From positions 16,267,792 through 16,331,791 of the forward strand of contig NC_079511.1 of NCBI RefSeq assembly GCF_000801105.2: a stretch of DNA of 64,000 bases, written 5' to 3'. Both the position numbers and the translations under genes were made by a program. Shown here piece by piece: positions 12,463 to 23,599 of the stretch (position 1 is the stretch's first letter; the number at the start of each line of letters is the position of its first letter). The DNA is from Raphanus sativus (lineage: Eukaryota > Streptophyta > Magnoliopsida > Brassicales > Brassicaceae). The notes below the pieces were generated by a model, which saw nothing but the letters and a program-made list of their open reading frames with translations, ran no database searches and was not told the DNA's origin.

Positions 12463-12467
12463 GTGGG

Positions 12468-13055
12468 TTTGACTTTTAAAACTAATTCTGCTGAGCAAGG
12501 TTGTTAGGCACTTGCAAGAGTTGGTTTACTTAACTTAGTGAACTTATCGATCAGAGCGTTAATGCTTGTGTAAATAAGTATCGATCGACACTCTTTCTAA
12601 TTCGCATGCGAGAGGTGGAATTATAGATATTATACATCTGATTAGACTCGCAGCAAGATTTGGATATCTTACTATTGAAGGTGAGTTTTAGAACAATGCC
12701 TATCACACTTTTAACATCTATGAATTATAGTTTTGATTGGCTGAAACCCTCAGTCTAGCAATTTTTCTCATATATCTTACAACTGATTTATTGCTATTTT
12801 TTACTGTTTTTATTATTATTTGCCTAGTTTATTTTTAATTTCTTATAGTCTATTGTGTATCGACGTTTCTTATGGCTTCAATCTATAAATGATGTAATTG
12901 ATCTATTATTTGAGACAATTTGCTATATGGTAATTTGAAGTACAGCACAAGTTCTACTAAATATCTCACAAATCTTATTTGAAAAACTATGGTTTCTCTT
13001 TCTTGTTTTTATTCCAGCTTTCATTGGTAAACAAGATAGAATAAATTGAGTAGAC
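12468..13055. other. Right remainder of the Athila-like relic, then gene-free spacer
   Basis: 12468-12760 continues the gypsy-like noncoding sequence, including the 'tatcgatcgacactctttct' phrase near 12580. 12760-13055 is A+T-rich with no recognised feature. Confidence 0.4.
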
Positions 13056-13059
13056 TAAA

Positions 13060-13835
13060 CATATTTTAATCAAGTGAAATATTTGGTTCTCGGCTGAAAA
13101 CTTACCTCTCATCAAAATACAGTTACTGCTCAATAGCTGGCTAGTGTTTTTATATATGTAATTTGAACGTCAATGGTCTTATTTTATTTGATGAAATCTT
13201 CTTTTACCGTAATTGGTAAAAAAATATTGTATATGTAATTTGAACGTCATTGGTCTTATTTTATTTGATGAAATCTTCTTTCACGTAATTGGTAAAAAAA
13301 ATATTGTATATGTAATATGAACGTCAATGATCTTATATATTAATCTCATCAGTATACAAAGATACATGTATATTAATTCAGTCACTGCTCACACTAGCTG
13401 GCTAGTGTTTTTTTATATATGTAATTTGAACGTCAATGGTCTTATTTTATTTGATGAAATCTTCTTTCACCGTAATTTTTTTGATAACCGTGGGGTTCGG
13501 CGACCGAGGTCAACCAATTAATCCCACGAGACCTACGACATTCCACGTATTCTTGCGATTTAACGCTAGTCCGGATGGCCACACGGGGTTTCGAAGCTGG
13601 ATCCGTATTTGATGAAATCTTCTTTCACCGTAATTGGTAAAAAAAATATTGTATATGTAATTTGAACGTCAATGGTCTTATATATTAATCTCATCAATAT
13701 ACTAAGATACATATATATTAATGCAGTCACTGCTCACTAGCTGCCTAGTGTTTCTATATATGTAATTTGAACGTCAATGGTCTTATTTTATTTGATGAAA
13801 TCTTTTTTCACTTAATTGGTAAAAAAATATTGTTA
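13060..13835. repeat. Dispersed ~80-110-bp repeats upstream of the DUF247 gene
   Basis: A core reading 'atatgtaatttgaacgtcaa' then 'tggtcttattttatttgatg' and 'aaatcttctttcaccgtaat' occurs about six times (near 13155, 13230, 13310, 13415, 13655 and 13760), often followed by TGGTAAAAAAATATTGT. Copies differ by a few bases and one is interrupted by a SINE-like insert. The array ends about 120 bp before the DUF247 start codon, so it forms that gene's upstream region. Confidence 0.75.
13478..13606 (-). mobile_element. 5'-truncated SINE-like insert with exact 29-bp flanking repeats
   Basis: A 129-bp insert with a T-run at its left end, so its A-tail is on the minus strand after ...GGTTATC. Read on the minus strand it contains GCTTCGAAACCCCG, which resembles a tRNA B-box, near its 5' end. 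It splits one copy of the upstream repeat. An exact 29-base direct repeat (13449-13477 and 13607-13635) flanks it. That is long for a SINE target duplication, and recombination between repeat units is an alternative. Confidence 0.55.
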
Positions 13836-13956
13836 GTTTCCATCAAGAAGCGATTCTCAAGCCTTTGATATCTTTGAGTTCGTCTTCTCCACCCACTCTT
13901 ACATACCAAACTTACTCACACTATATTTAGTCAGAATAAACACTCCTGAACAAACA

Positions 13957-14793
13957 ATGGGAAGGAAATACCATGATGAAAACGATGGTGGTATGGCTCC
14001 AACTGCTGAAAAACCTTGCGACTTACTTTCAAGAGGAATAGTCCCGAAACTTTTGAAGAAAACAGCAGGAGGAGAAGGATGTTGCATCTTTAGAATTCCT
14101 CAGAGACTTGAAAAGAACAACAAGAGTGCTTATGAACCTAGGGTTGTCTCCATCGGCCCATACCATCATGGCAAAGAACATCTCGAGATGGTTCAAGAGC
14201 ACAAACATCGCCTCCTCGGTTTTTTCATGGCTGAAGCTCAAGAAAATGGTGTGGATCCAAAACTTTTAATTGAAGCAGTGGAACTGATGGAGGAAGATAT
14301 AAGAGAGTCGTATTCGGAGAGCCTTTATGATAATGATGTATCTGGTCAAAAGAAATTGATTGATATGATGGTTCTCGATGGTTGCTTCATTCTCATGTTG
14401 TTCATGGTGGTAGCAGGAAAAGTCCGGTTTGATGGGGTTGAAGATGATCCTATTTTCAGAGTTCCATGGATTTTACCTGCTATAAGAAGTGACTTATTAC
14501 TTTTGGAGAACCAGGTTCCCTTCTTTCTTCTAAAAACTATATTCGACAAATCAAAGATAGTAACCTCGAGTGAGCTAAATGCGATTACATTTAATTTCTT
14601 CAACTATTCCATAGAAAAACCGGATGAGTTTTGGTTGAAATGCTACAAACTTGATGCAAAACACCTTCTTGATCTAATTCGAAAGATTTTTATGCCTATT
14701 CTGCCTGAAGAAAAAGAAGAAGAAAATGATCTTCCTCGCCCTTTTCTACAATTAGTTCTCTCAGCAAAGAAACTTCAGTTGCGGGGGATATAG
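13957..14793 (+). pseudogene. Truncated DUF247 family protein (C-terminal part missing)
   Basis: A 278-residue open frame from the first ATG. It shows DUF247 (PF03140) landmarks in order: CCIFRIPQRL at ~45-54, AYEPRVVSIGPYHHG at ~61-75, MMVLDGCFILMLF at ~134-146, and DLLLLENQVPFFLL at ~176-189. Intact family members are usually about 400-550 residues and end in a transmembrane helix. Here the frame stops at LSAKKLQLRGI, inside a conserved stretch, and neither the distal half nor a membrane helix is present downstream. The DNA immediately after the stop is a repeat that recurs at ~15210, so the gene was cut by rearrangement or insertion. DUF247 proteins are plant-specific with largely unknown roles. 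It may still be transcribed, but I treat it as a broken gene. Confidence 0.75.
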
Positions 14794-15600
14794 TTGTAAC
14801 TCTCTTCCATTTAGGGGTGATTTGATAGACGCCTCGACAAGACACAAATTTAGAAGACACGACTTCTCATTGCAACAGTCGCATGCATTGGATTTGAAAT
14901 TTTGTATAACTTTAATTGATAAGTCAAATTTTAACAATTTAGCTTATCTGAATATATGGAAACTAAGCCAAATTTTAACAATTTAGATTGTCTAAATATA
15001 TAAAACTATGTAAAACTTTAAGAACTTTACATATTATATTTTTATATTTTGCAAGAAATGATTGCAGCAAGCAGTATCCGAGATCATAAATGATTGTTGA
15101 AATATATAGTTAGAGAAAATTCATGTTATTTAATAAATGATGGACGCCTCGTTTTGACCCCAACTTCTCTTATGAAACAGTCGCCTATGATCATCATTAC
15201 ACTTCTCAACTAAAAGTTGTAACTCTTCCATTTAAGGGTGATTTGATAGACTTCTCACTGCAATAATTGCATGCTTTGGATTTGAAATTTTGTATAAGTA
15301 CGTGAAATTAACTGATTTAGTTTGACTAAATTTATGAAACTAAGAAAAACTTTAACAATTTAAATTATCTAAATATATGAAAATATGAAAAACTTAAAAA
15401 AAATTAGAAGAATAGAAATTTTAAATTTGTCATTAGCTTTAGGAATTACTTGTACATCAAATTCTTAAAACTAAAAACAAAAAGGGTAATTTAATGATCC
15501 TCTTACACAACTACAACAAGTAACTTCTCCTCTATTTAATTGTGATTTGATGTAGAGACACAAGTAGGAACTGCAATAGTCGCCTCTCTTGGGGATAACC
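14791..15600. repeat. Degenerate repeats following the broken DUF247 gene
   Basis: The block 'agttgtaactc..ttccattta' + 'gggtgatttgatagac' ... 'ttggatttgaaattttgtat' occurs at ~14793-14915 and ~15212-15300, with a weaker copy at ~15510-15590. 'aatttaacaatttag'-type phrases lie between. No coding sequence seen. Origin unknown; the first copy begins exactly where DUF247 homology ends. Confidence 0.6.
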
Positions 15601-15605
15601 ATCAT

Positions 15606-15739
<134 letters not shown>

Positions 15740-16300
15740 TTCTCTTGTGTTTGTCAGAATCATTTTTCCATGAATTGAGAGAGATTTTGGGACACACATG
15801 AACTGTTGTTGCTGTCAACTGTCAAGAGGTGGTTTCAGTTAAAGCTCAAAATTTAAGCTTTTACCCGCGGGTCCCGCCCCGTTTGAACCGCTGCGGGGCA
15901 GGTTTCAGGTCGGTCAATTCGAAAAATTCAACATGCGGATGAAGGTACGGATCAAGTCGATTATAAACAGAATGGGTGTGGATCGACCGAATTTGAACTG
16001 CGGGTATCTGCTAACCCGCAAAAAAAATTTAAAAAATATATTTTGTAAAAGATATATAAAATAGGGCTAATTTGCGAGATGGCTTATTGTTCAATCGAAA
16101 TTAAGCCTCTAACATTGATTTTGACTGAATTGAATGAGTGACTCTTTGGACTCATGGGAGACGGTTATACCCTTAAACGCAACAAGTTACCGGTATCAAG
16201 TCTTAAACTAAACCACATGACTGTTTTTGGTTTGCATATAAACCATCACGTAATTCACGGAGCTCGTTCTGTATATTTACCAAATATGATGTAAGCTTGT
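15740..16300. other. Gene-free spacer
   Basis: Contains a G+C-richer stretch (15865-16015) with repeated GCGGGT/ACCCGC phrases of the kind found in Brassicaceae dispersed repeats, but no defined ends. No gene seen. Confidence 0.3.
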
Positions 16301-16418
<118 letters not shown>

Positions 16419-16548
16419 TAATGACATTAAATTAAATAAAATCCCACTAAATCATCTTCAAACCTCTCCTTTCCCATCTCCATTTCTCTGTAAAAATCAG
16501 CAAAAAGAAACTACTCATCCTCTCTCAAAAATAGCACAACACTACAAT

Positions 16549-17479
16549 ATGCTTGGTGAAGTTGAATATAACGAGAGGATCACGTCATGGCGGTTCAGAG
16601 TGAAAATACTCATAAGCCACTCATTATATTCCTATGTTAGCGGTAGAGGACCCTATTGGGTTTATATCTTAACAGATGAAGATGGAGCCAAGATGGAGAT
16701 GACCATTAATGAAGTAACTGCAAAGAGATTTGAAAGTCTACAGAAAGAAGAAGGAAAGTGGGTGGAAATCTTTCAAGTAGAAGTTGGCCATGCCTTTCCA
16801 GGTTTCAAAGAAACAAACTCTCCATATAGACTAACTACTAAATGGTATACACAAATCCACATCATTGATCCTTTGAACAATTGGCATTACATGGAATTCA
16901 AGAATATCCATGAAATCCCTCACATCAGCAGTAGGTACACAAACTATCCCATATGTATGAATCCTAATCACTAAAATATATTTCGGATATGTAGATTTAA
17001 TAACAGAACACTTGTTTGGTAGATATTATGGGAGTGGTCTTCAACATGGAAGCCTATTTTGATGACCCTGAAATGCCAAAGATGGTATTTTACATTAGAG
17101 ACAACATGTAAGTATAAAGAAACATATGATCAGACAAAAAAATTTACATTAGTTATTTGACACACATTGTTTTATTCATAATAGTAAGAGTGAGATAAAA
17201 TGTGTGACAACTGGCGGTCATGCTTATGACTTCCAAGATAGGTTTGAAAGTATGAGGGATCGTGGACAGGTGATTGTGGTCCTTAAGATGTGGAGGATCT
17301 ATAGGATGTAGAGGATAAGTATGAGTAGTGAAGAAGGTCATGTACTATGGCTTGAGACCGAAGGTGGATTATCTGACTTCGGGTTTAATCCGCTTTTGGA
17401 GGAGGTTGAGGAGTTCCGACAATTGCTCAATGACAATGACCCTTATGTTCGGAGGTACGGGACTATGAGGCCTTTGTAA
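16549..17479 (+). pseudogene. RPA/OB-fold-like (DUF223-type) nucleic-acid-binding protein with an in-frame stop
   Basis: Three exons fit GT/AG and phase: 16549-16930, 17023-17107, and from 17185. Read together they give WRFRVKIL near the N-terminus, an OB-fold-like core (YWVYILTDEDGAKMEMTI), then KRFESLQKEEGKWVEIF, FPGFKETNSPYRLT and, in exon 2, VVFNMEAYFDDPEMPK. This matches the plant replication-protein-A1-like family expanded in Brassicaceae. In exon 3 a TAG at 17309-17311 stops the frame after IYRM. The same frame then runs on for 55 clearly related codons (SSEEGHVLWLETEGGLSDFG ... EEVEEFRQLL) to a TAA at 17477-17479. So this is either a recent pseudogene or a 197-residue shortened protein. 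A CT microsatellite lies just upstream. Confidence 0.65.
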
Positions 17480-18480
17480 GGTTTTATCTTATGTATTAAT
17501 GTTGCTGAAACTTTTTAGTATGTTTGGTGTATGTGAATGTTGAATGTTCTTATGTGTCTCTAAACTTTTCTAAGTGCCCAACTGCGTAAAACCTCGGAAA
17601 ACTTGAAGATAGTGTTTGTATAAAAAGTCTAAATATGTCAAACTTTGCTACAGTTTTACTTTTGTAATTGTGAAACAACGTAAAATTAGAATAACTTGAA
17701 GTTCGTGTTCGTATAAACATGTCAAATTTAGTGTTAGTTTCACTTTCTTAATTGTTCAACATCGTAAAAACTGTAGAAACTTTTTCAATAGATTAAACTT
17801 TGTAATCGTCCAACTTCGTATAACTTAAGAGAAACTTAAGAAAAACTTAGAAAAAACAGAAAGTTTAACTTTGTCATTATCTTTAGGAATTACTTGTACA
17901 TCAAAATTCCTAGAACTACAATGACACTGAGGAATAAAACAACCTCTTGATATCATTATATTAGGCATTACTTTGGGACCTTCACTCCTTATTTTTCCTT
18001 TGAGAAATTGAACTTCTTCTTCTAGCACTCGAACTTAGTAGTGCAATTGTTGTATCCCATCAGTGAAAGCTTCATCAACCCATTTGAAGACGTGATTGTC
18101 GTTCTCAAGCTACAACATTTGGTTCAAAATATTTAAACGTACAACTTAATAGAATAAGCCTTCTTAATTACTAAAGTGAGACGGATGTACCTTCCTTTGA
18201 GCCGCATAGAGACACCGATAATACCGGCAATATGTATTTGGATATTAACTTGATGATGCTCTCCACTCACCAACACATACTAGGTATTCCCGGAGTTCTT
18301 GCTCGGGGTCTCCAACCACCGGTCGTGGAAGGTGAAGCAGACAATATTTCTCTTTCGGGGTTGGGAGAGAATGATGGGAAAGAGAGAGAAAGGGGAAGAT
18401 ATAAAATGGGGAAAACAAAAAAAAAAGGTTTTAAACGATTTGGGGTCTGCAAAAAATTTAACAAATAGGGAATAGCAAAA
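17480..18480. other. Repeat-bearing spacer with a possible minus-strand protein relic
   Basis: 17570-17800 carries a ~110-bp phrase ('aactgcgtaaaacctcgg' and variants, followed by 'aacttgaag...gttcgtataaa') about three times. On the minus strand at 17825-18480 broken frames include LEEEVQFLKGKIRSEG, a coiled-coil-like piece of the type found C-terminal to GRF zinc fingers in plant repeat proteins. Too decayed to name. Confidence 0.3.
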
Positions 18481-19198
18481 TTAGAAATTCGAAAAGCTAG
18501 TGGGCGGGAAAATTTACTTTAGGATTTTCGTGATAGAAGTTTCACAAAGTTTTCAGTTTTACAGAAAACATCAAAATTGTACTTTTTATTTTTTTCTATT
18601 TATCTTAGTTTTAGTCTACTTGAATGACTGATTATTTGGTTATATCAATCATATTATGTTTCCTAGATTCATTTTTCATATGATCATGTAAACACAAACT
18701 TGATTCCATTCCATAGTAAATTTTCAAATGTAACAAGGTGATTATTAACGAAATAGCTATAAGAACACAATATATTTCCTATATGATTACAAATAAGTAA
18801 CAAGATGAAAATTTTATTAGTTCTGATTACATTAGAATTAACATAAAATACCTCATAAATAACCATTTTAGTACTTTCATGACTTATTAACAAGTCTAGA
18901 TTTTACAATTCTATTACTCAGTTTACTTATAGAAGTTATACCAGTAAAGAACAAAGTTTCACTTAGTTGTACAAACACAAAATACAAATTTCACCATTCA
19001 ACGTTCCCATACAATAAAAATATTAAAACTGAAAGTGAAAGGAAAGGTTTGCAACCTACTCCTCTTGGGTTTCTTGTGGGGATGTTCATTGTGTTCCTTC
19101 TGTTCCAAACTAGTACCCACATTCCCTTCTTCTCTCTGTCCACTCTCACGCTCACTATAGTTCCTACTATATGAGCTTTCTTTCTCAACTCTTGATAG
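18481..19198. other. Gene-free A+T-rich spacer
   Basis: No coding sequence or transposon end recognised. Minus-strand sequence at 19000-19195 may continue the adjacent MULE relic in a poorly conserved Lys/Arg/Glu-rich stretch. Confidence 0.25.
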
Positions 19199-19564
19199 TT
19201 ACTCGGTTATTTGAACTATTTCCAATTCTTGGATGTCCTCTACATGCACAATACTTATTCTTTGCTCTTTATCCACTGATGTTAGATAAACAAACACATA
19301 TTCATCATCCAAAATATATGATTGCCTCTTAGGTTCCACTACCAATAGAATGTAAATCGAATTCAGCCTCTTCATAAATGAATCTATTCCCATCTTCCTG
19401 CATATCGTCTCCTTCAACAACAAATAAGTGATCTCTTCCAATGATGGCATCCTAAAGGATATAGCATACAAACGAGAATCGGTTGGAATTCATTCATAAT
19501 CATCTCTAGACTTCGAATAGTGTCCATCATAATCAAAGTGTATGTTTGTAGAAGAAAGACACAT
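19199..19564 (-). pseudogene. MULE (MuDR-type) transposase N-terminal fragment
   Basis: Minus-strand reading from an ATG at 19564 gives a short start (NIHFDYDGHY) and then a TGA replacing an expected codon after DDYE. The frame then continues ~90 codons with PSLEEITYLLLKET and an 'ILDDEYVFVYL' block. The layout of an N-terminal interaction domain ending in an I-DD-D-V-x-x-FL-like motif is typical of Brassicaceae Mutator-like transposases before the zinc-finger/catalytic region. Only the N-terminal part is present and it has a premature stop. No MULE catalytic domain or ends were found nearby. Confidence 0.45.
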
Positions 19565-20469
19565 TGTCTGCGATAAAAAAATAAACCATAAAGTTATTCC
19601 TGGTTATATAGTTATAACATTTAAGTTATACATTTTTACACATATTTGTCAGTAACCAAGTTTTATAGCTTACCGTCTAATATAACCAAGTTTTACCAAG
19701 TTTTACAGTTATAATTATTTCTCCTCTTCAATTCAAAACCAAATAGTAATTGGATTAGCTTTGATTCCTAACATTCTATCTTCCTTTATGATTTATACAG
19801 TGGTTGATTATCCAATTTCCTAATAGACAGACCATCCACACTTTTCGATCCTTGATTAATCTCATTACAACTACGAATCTTGTAAATCGGAACCCCTGTA
19901 ACTCATTTATGGTGGATCCTAAACTTTGGTTTTAATGACGATTTAAGATACAACCCACACGACGATTTAAGATACATACCCTGTATAATGGAATCAATAG
20001 CTCAATGATATCACCATCCAAGTGACAAAATCGAGTTAGATCAATTCGATGATAGCGAAGAAGAAAAAAGAATCCACCTCGACGGATAAGAGAGGGTAGA
20101 GGAAGGAGACTCGAAGGGGAGGAATGAACTCGGGAAGAGAGAAGACAAATTGAATGACAAATTAGAATTGTCGAGTACCCATATTTGGAATGATTTGATT
20201 GGTAAGGTTAGAGAGGGACGATTTCGACATTAAACATCCATATGGAGAGTATCATAATAAATAAGAGTATGTGAGAATTAGTAAGAGTATGACACAATAA
20301 ATTTTGCCTCACTAAGAACATCGAGACCATGATTCTAAATATTGTACTCACTATATTTCGCTATCTCTTTCTTGTTTCTAAGGACAACCTCAATTGTAGA
20401 AATACCCAACTGAAAATCTAAATAATAAAATATTATTAATTTTTTTTCTGTTTTGTTTTTATTATCTAA
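19565..20469. other. Gene-free spacer
   Basis: Contains short repeats of 'taaccaagttttatag' near 19655-19710. No gene recognised; possibly 5' flank of the MULE relic. Confidence 0.3.
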
Positions 20470-21873
20470 TCTATCTTATTAAAACAGAAACATTGTAATG
20501 GACCTAACTATTATTTTGTAAAATTTTAAATTAAATGCACACTCTCTTGTATAGGTATATGATATCCACATGAATTCATTAATAGACTGAGACTCTTTTT
20601 TTTATTTTGTTGGTTTAGAAAATAAATGGTCCAACGCTAATTAAAAGATTTGAAATATATTCATGTTCATAATCATACGATTGGCAACTCCATCTTTTCT
20701 TTATTTAAGTTAGTGCATAGTTGCATACGATTATTGTTTAAAATTGTCCTCGGGTTCAACATAACATATTATGTACAAATATATGTACAGATTCTATTTA
20801 CCTCTATATTACGTAATGTGTAATATTATTAAAATTGAATTTAATACCACCAAACCTTAAGAATACATATAAACATTTCTTTGAGAATATATCTTCTCTA
20901 TTAAAAAAGATGTATCATTTTTATCTACTATAAAATAGTCATATGATTATAATTTTATTATAAAATAATTTTAATTAGAATTTTATTATAAAAAACAAAA
21001 TAAAATAAAACCAAATTTTATTATATTAGTCTACTGTAAATGTTCATTATACATTTTTGTCTACATAAATATATAAAATACCAAAATTTTAACAAATGTT
21101 TGACTAATTATTTTATATTAGTTTAATATCTTAATAAAATTGAAATTATGTGTATATGCACGGGTCTGAATAATAATGTTAACTAGACATATAAATATAA
21201 ATATAACTATTATAAACTAAAAATATATAACACTAAAAATATTAAATTTATTTATAAAACATGTTTAATAGATTAACAAAATGACCCATAATTCTATATT
21301 TACAATTATGGGTGATTTTGCTAATAAGATATATTAGGAAATTGCCTTAGAGAATATTTGTGTAGTATATATTCGATGCATATGATTATTTACATAACAG
21401 ATATAGATATCTCGAAATTTACTTTCAAAGAAAATATTTTATGGAAAAATACATTCACCAAGTCATTACAATTATACATAATATTTCGGTAACCATATAC
21501 TGTGATTTGGTATTTATTATAAATTACTTAATTGATTTAGTATATATATCGGTGTACATTATTGTTACCCTAAAATTAAACTATAAATACTGATCTTCTA
21601 CATCATCTTTACACACCCACGATCACTTCCAAAAAAATAATAATAATAAAAATGACGAAACTAAACACTTTTTGTTTATATATCAGACACATGTAATATA
21701 TTAGACATCAGAATATAATAAAATTCACCGAGTAAATATGTAATAATTGTTTTTTAAATAATTAACTTTATAATGTACAAAAGAAAAATAAAAAAAAATC
21801 ATAACAATAAAAAACATATCTCATGCTTCCAAAAAATATGAAAACCCGCCCGACCGGGCGGGTCATGATCTAG
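20470..21873 (+). mobile_element. Non-autonomous Helitron 1 (1404 bp)
   Basis: It starts TCTATCTTATTAAAACAG, the usual Brassicaceae Helitron 5' end, preceded by A. It ends with the hairpin CCCGCCCGACCGGGCGGG (21845-21862, 8-bp perfect stem), then seven bases and CTAG (21870-21873), followed by T. Insertion between A and T without target duplication is diagnostic for Helitrons. The interior is A+T-rich with no Rep/helicase, so it needs a helper in trans. Confidence 0.75.
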
Positions 21874-21876
21874 TAA

Positions 21877-22653
21877 TCTATTAAAAGGGAAGTACATTTA
21901 GTACTTAACCCTGACTTTTCCTAAATAATTACCATTGAATGCCATTAGGTTAACCATTATTAATTTCACACCATTCATCTAACGTAACCATTATTAACGT
22001 AATTCATTAATGGGCCATAACCTAACACATTAGTCAGTCGCCTAACATAACCCATTAATATTATTTTTCTTCTTCTTCTTGATTGACACTAAATCTACTT
22101 TTACTAAAACAAACACACGTCCTTGGCATTTCATCTAAATCAATACAATGTATATGTACTTTGGACAATACATTATATAGTGTATCGTATATGCCAATGT
22201 TTCATATTATGTTAGCATAAATTCGTTTATACAAGTGGATATGAATTTTATTTATACTATTATTTCTGTAGTATGACCCTTTGATAACAGGATGTGTCCA
22301 ACATTAAAGATATAATTGTAATTTATTTAATAGATCCACATATTAATCTAAAGCTAACAATATAACAAATTATAGTTCGCTTATATATTTTATGTATTTA
22401 CAATTTTTTAAGGGATGCTAAAATTTTGGAATAGAACAAAATATGATCTACCTCTATATTATTTTAATTAGGAAATTTAAAATTTATATCATAATCTTTT
22501 ATAAAATTTTAAGTTAATTTTTTTGTTATAACTGTAACGATTAATTTTTCATCTAATTTAATGTTTAAATATTACAAATACATAATTTAATATAAACAAA
22601 AAAGTTCAAAACATAAAATAAATACCCGTCCGGTCGGGCGGGTCAAGATCTAG
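21877..22653 (+). mobile_element. Non-autonomous Helitron 2 (777 bp), three bases after Helitron 1
   Basis: It starts TCTATTAAAAGGGAAGTAC, preceded by A. It ends with the hairpin CCCGTCCGGTCGGGCGGG (22625-22642, one G-T pair), followed by TCAAGAT and CTAG (22650-22653), then T. The 3' terminus is nearly identical to that of Helitron 1, so both belong to one family and share a mobilising enzyme. Only TAA separates the two elements. No coding capacity. Confidence 0.75.
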
Positions 22654-22828
22654 TTTAGATTTATTTTTCAAACAAAACTAGCAATCTGTAAAAGTAACAA
22701 GTAGTATCCCCATATTTCGAGAAGTGTTCTTGTAACCTTTAAAAGAAGATACTAGATACTAAAACTTTTTATCTCTCTCCTGCTTTTTGAGTTTTATTAT
22801 TTTTTTTAGATCTTTTTTCTAGATATTG

Positions 22829-22935
22829 CCCCTGTTCGGAAACTTGCTACGTGCTATCCGTGCAGTGACCACGGGCCTAACGAGTTACTTAAAAATCGGG
22901 ATAAACTCGGAGAGTACGCGGGGTGTAACTTTTAT
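22829..22935. repeat. Fragment with the CCCTGTTCGGAAAC terminus family
   Basis: GCCCCTGTTCGGAAACTTG... with CGAGTTAC ~55 bases in closely resembles the complement of the right end of the 49.2-49.75 kb element. Its other end was not found, so it is listed as a fragment. Confidence 0.4.
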
Positions 22936-23380
22936 TCATAATATAATTGTGGTCCAGGTAGTCTGCATGAAAATAAATTGATGGTGTGTTTCAACTTTGG
23001 GCCAAATTAAATTGTTTCATGGTCTAACTGTAAGATGTAAGAAACTCTCTTTTAAATTCGGCCAAAATTAATATATAAAATAATACTCTGGTTGCCTTCT
23101 CAACATTTTATTTTAGATAGAAAATCTCTTTATTTTTACTTACAATATATACATATTCACAGCTGTATATCTATTAATCAACTTCGATTGGAATTTGTTT
23201 TGCTTTTGGACTCTTCTCTTCTATGATATTAATACGGTTCTTTTTCTTTTTCTTCTTTATGTGACAGCTCATTCTTTCTTCTTTAGCAAAAGTAACATCT
23301 TTGCAGTTTCCATGATGAATATCTCGCTTATTTACATGGTGACGTTTATCAGTTTATTTTAGTAAAGTTTTTTGCAAAAC
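22936..23380. other. Gene-free spacer
   Basis: A+T-rich, no gene or defined repeat. Confidence 0.3.
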
Positions 23381-23390
23381 AAAGACGTTT

Positions 23391-23577
23391 TGAGGGAGTT
23401 TCGGCCCTAATACGGATTTGGGTTCGAATCCCACAGGGCACTGGGAAATTAACATTTCGGCATCGCCACGGATAGGGGACCGGCACGTGGACCGAAAACA
23501 TAGGCTGCAAACACGTGATTAGTCTGGATTCACTTCTGTGGAGGCCAAGATACCTCAGTATAATCCAAAAAAACCCC
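23391..23577 (+). mobile_element. SINE (tRNA-derived), family A
   Basis: GGTTCGAATCCC at 23421-23432 is a canonical tRNA-type B-box. The body ends with 'gatacctcagtataatcc' and an A7 run. Its last ~65 bases match, on the opposite strand, the insert at 57814-57889, which has a clean target duplication, so this is a genuine mobile family. The 5' boundary and the target duplication of this copy are unclear. Confidence 0.65.
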
Positions 23578-23599
23578 TTATTTATTAACGAGGAAAGCA

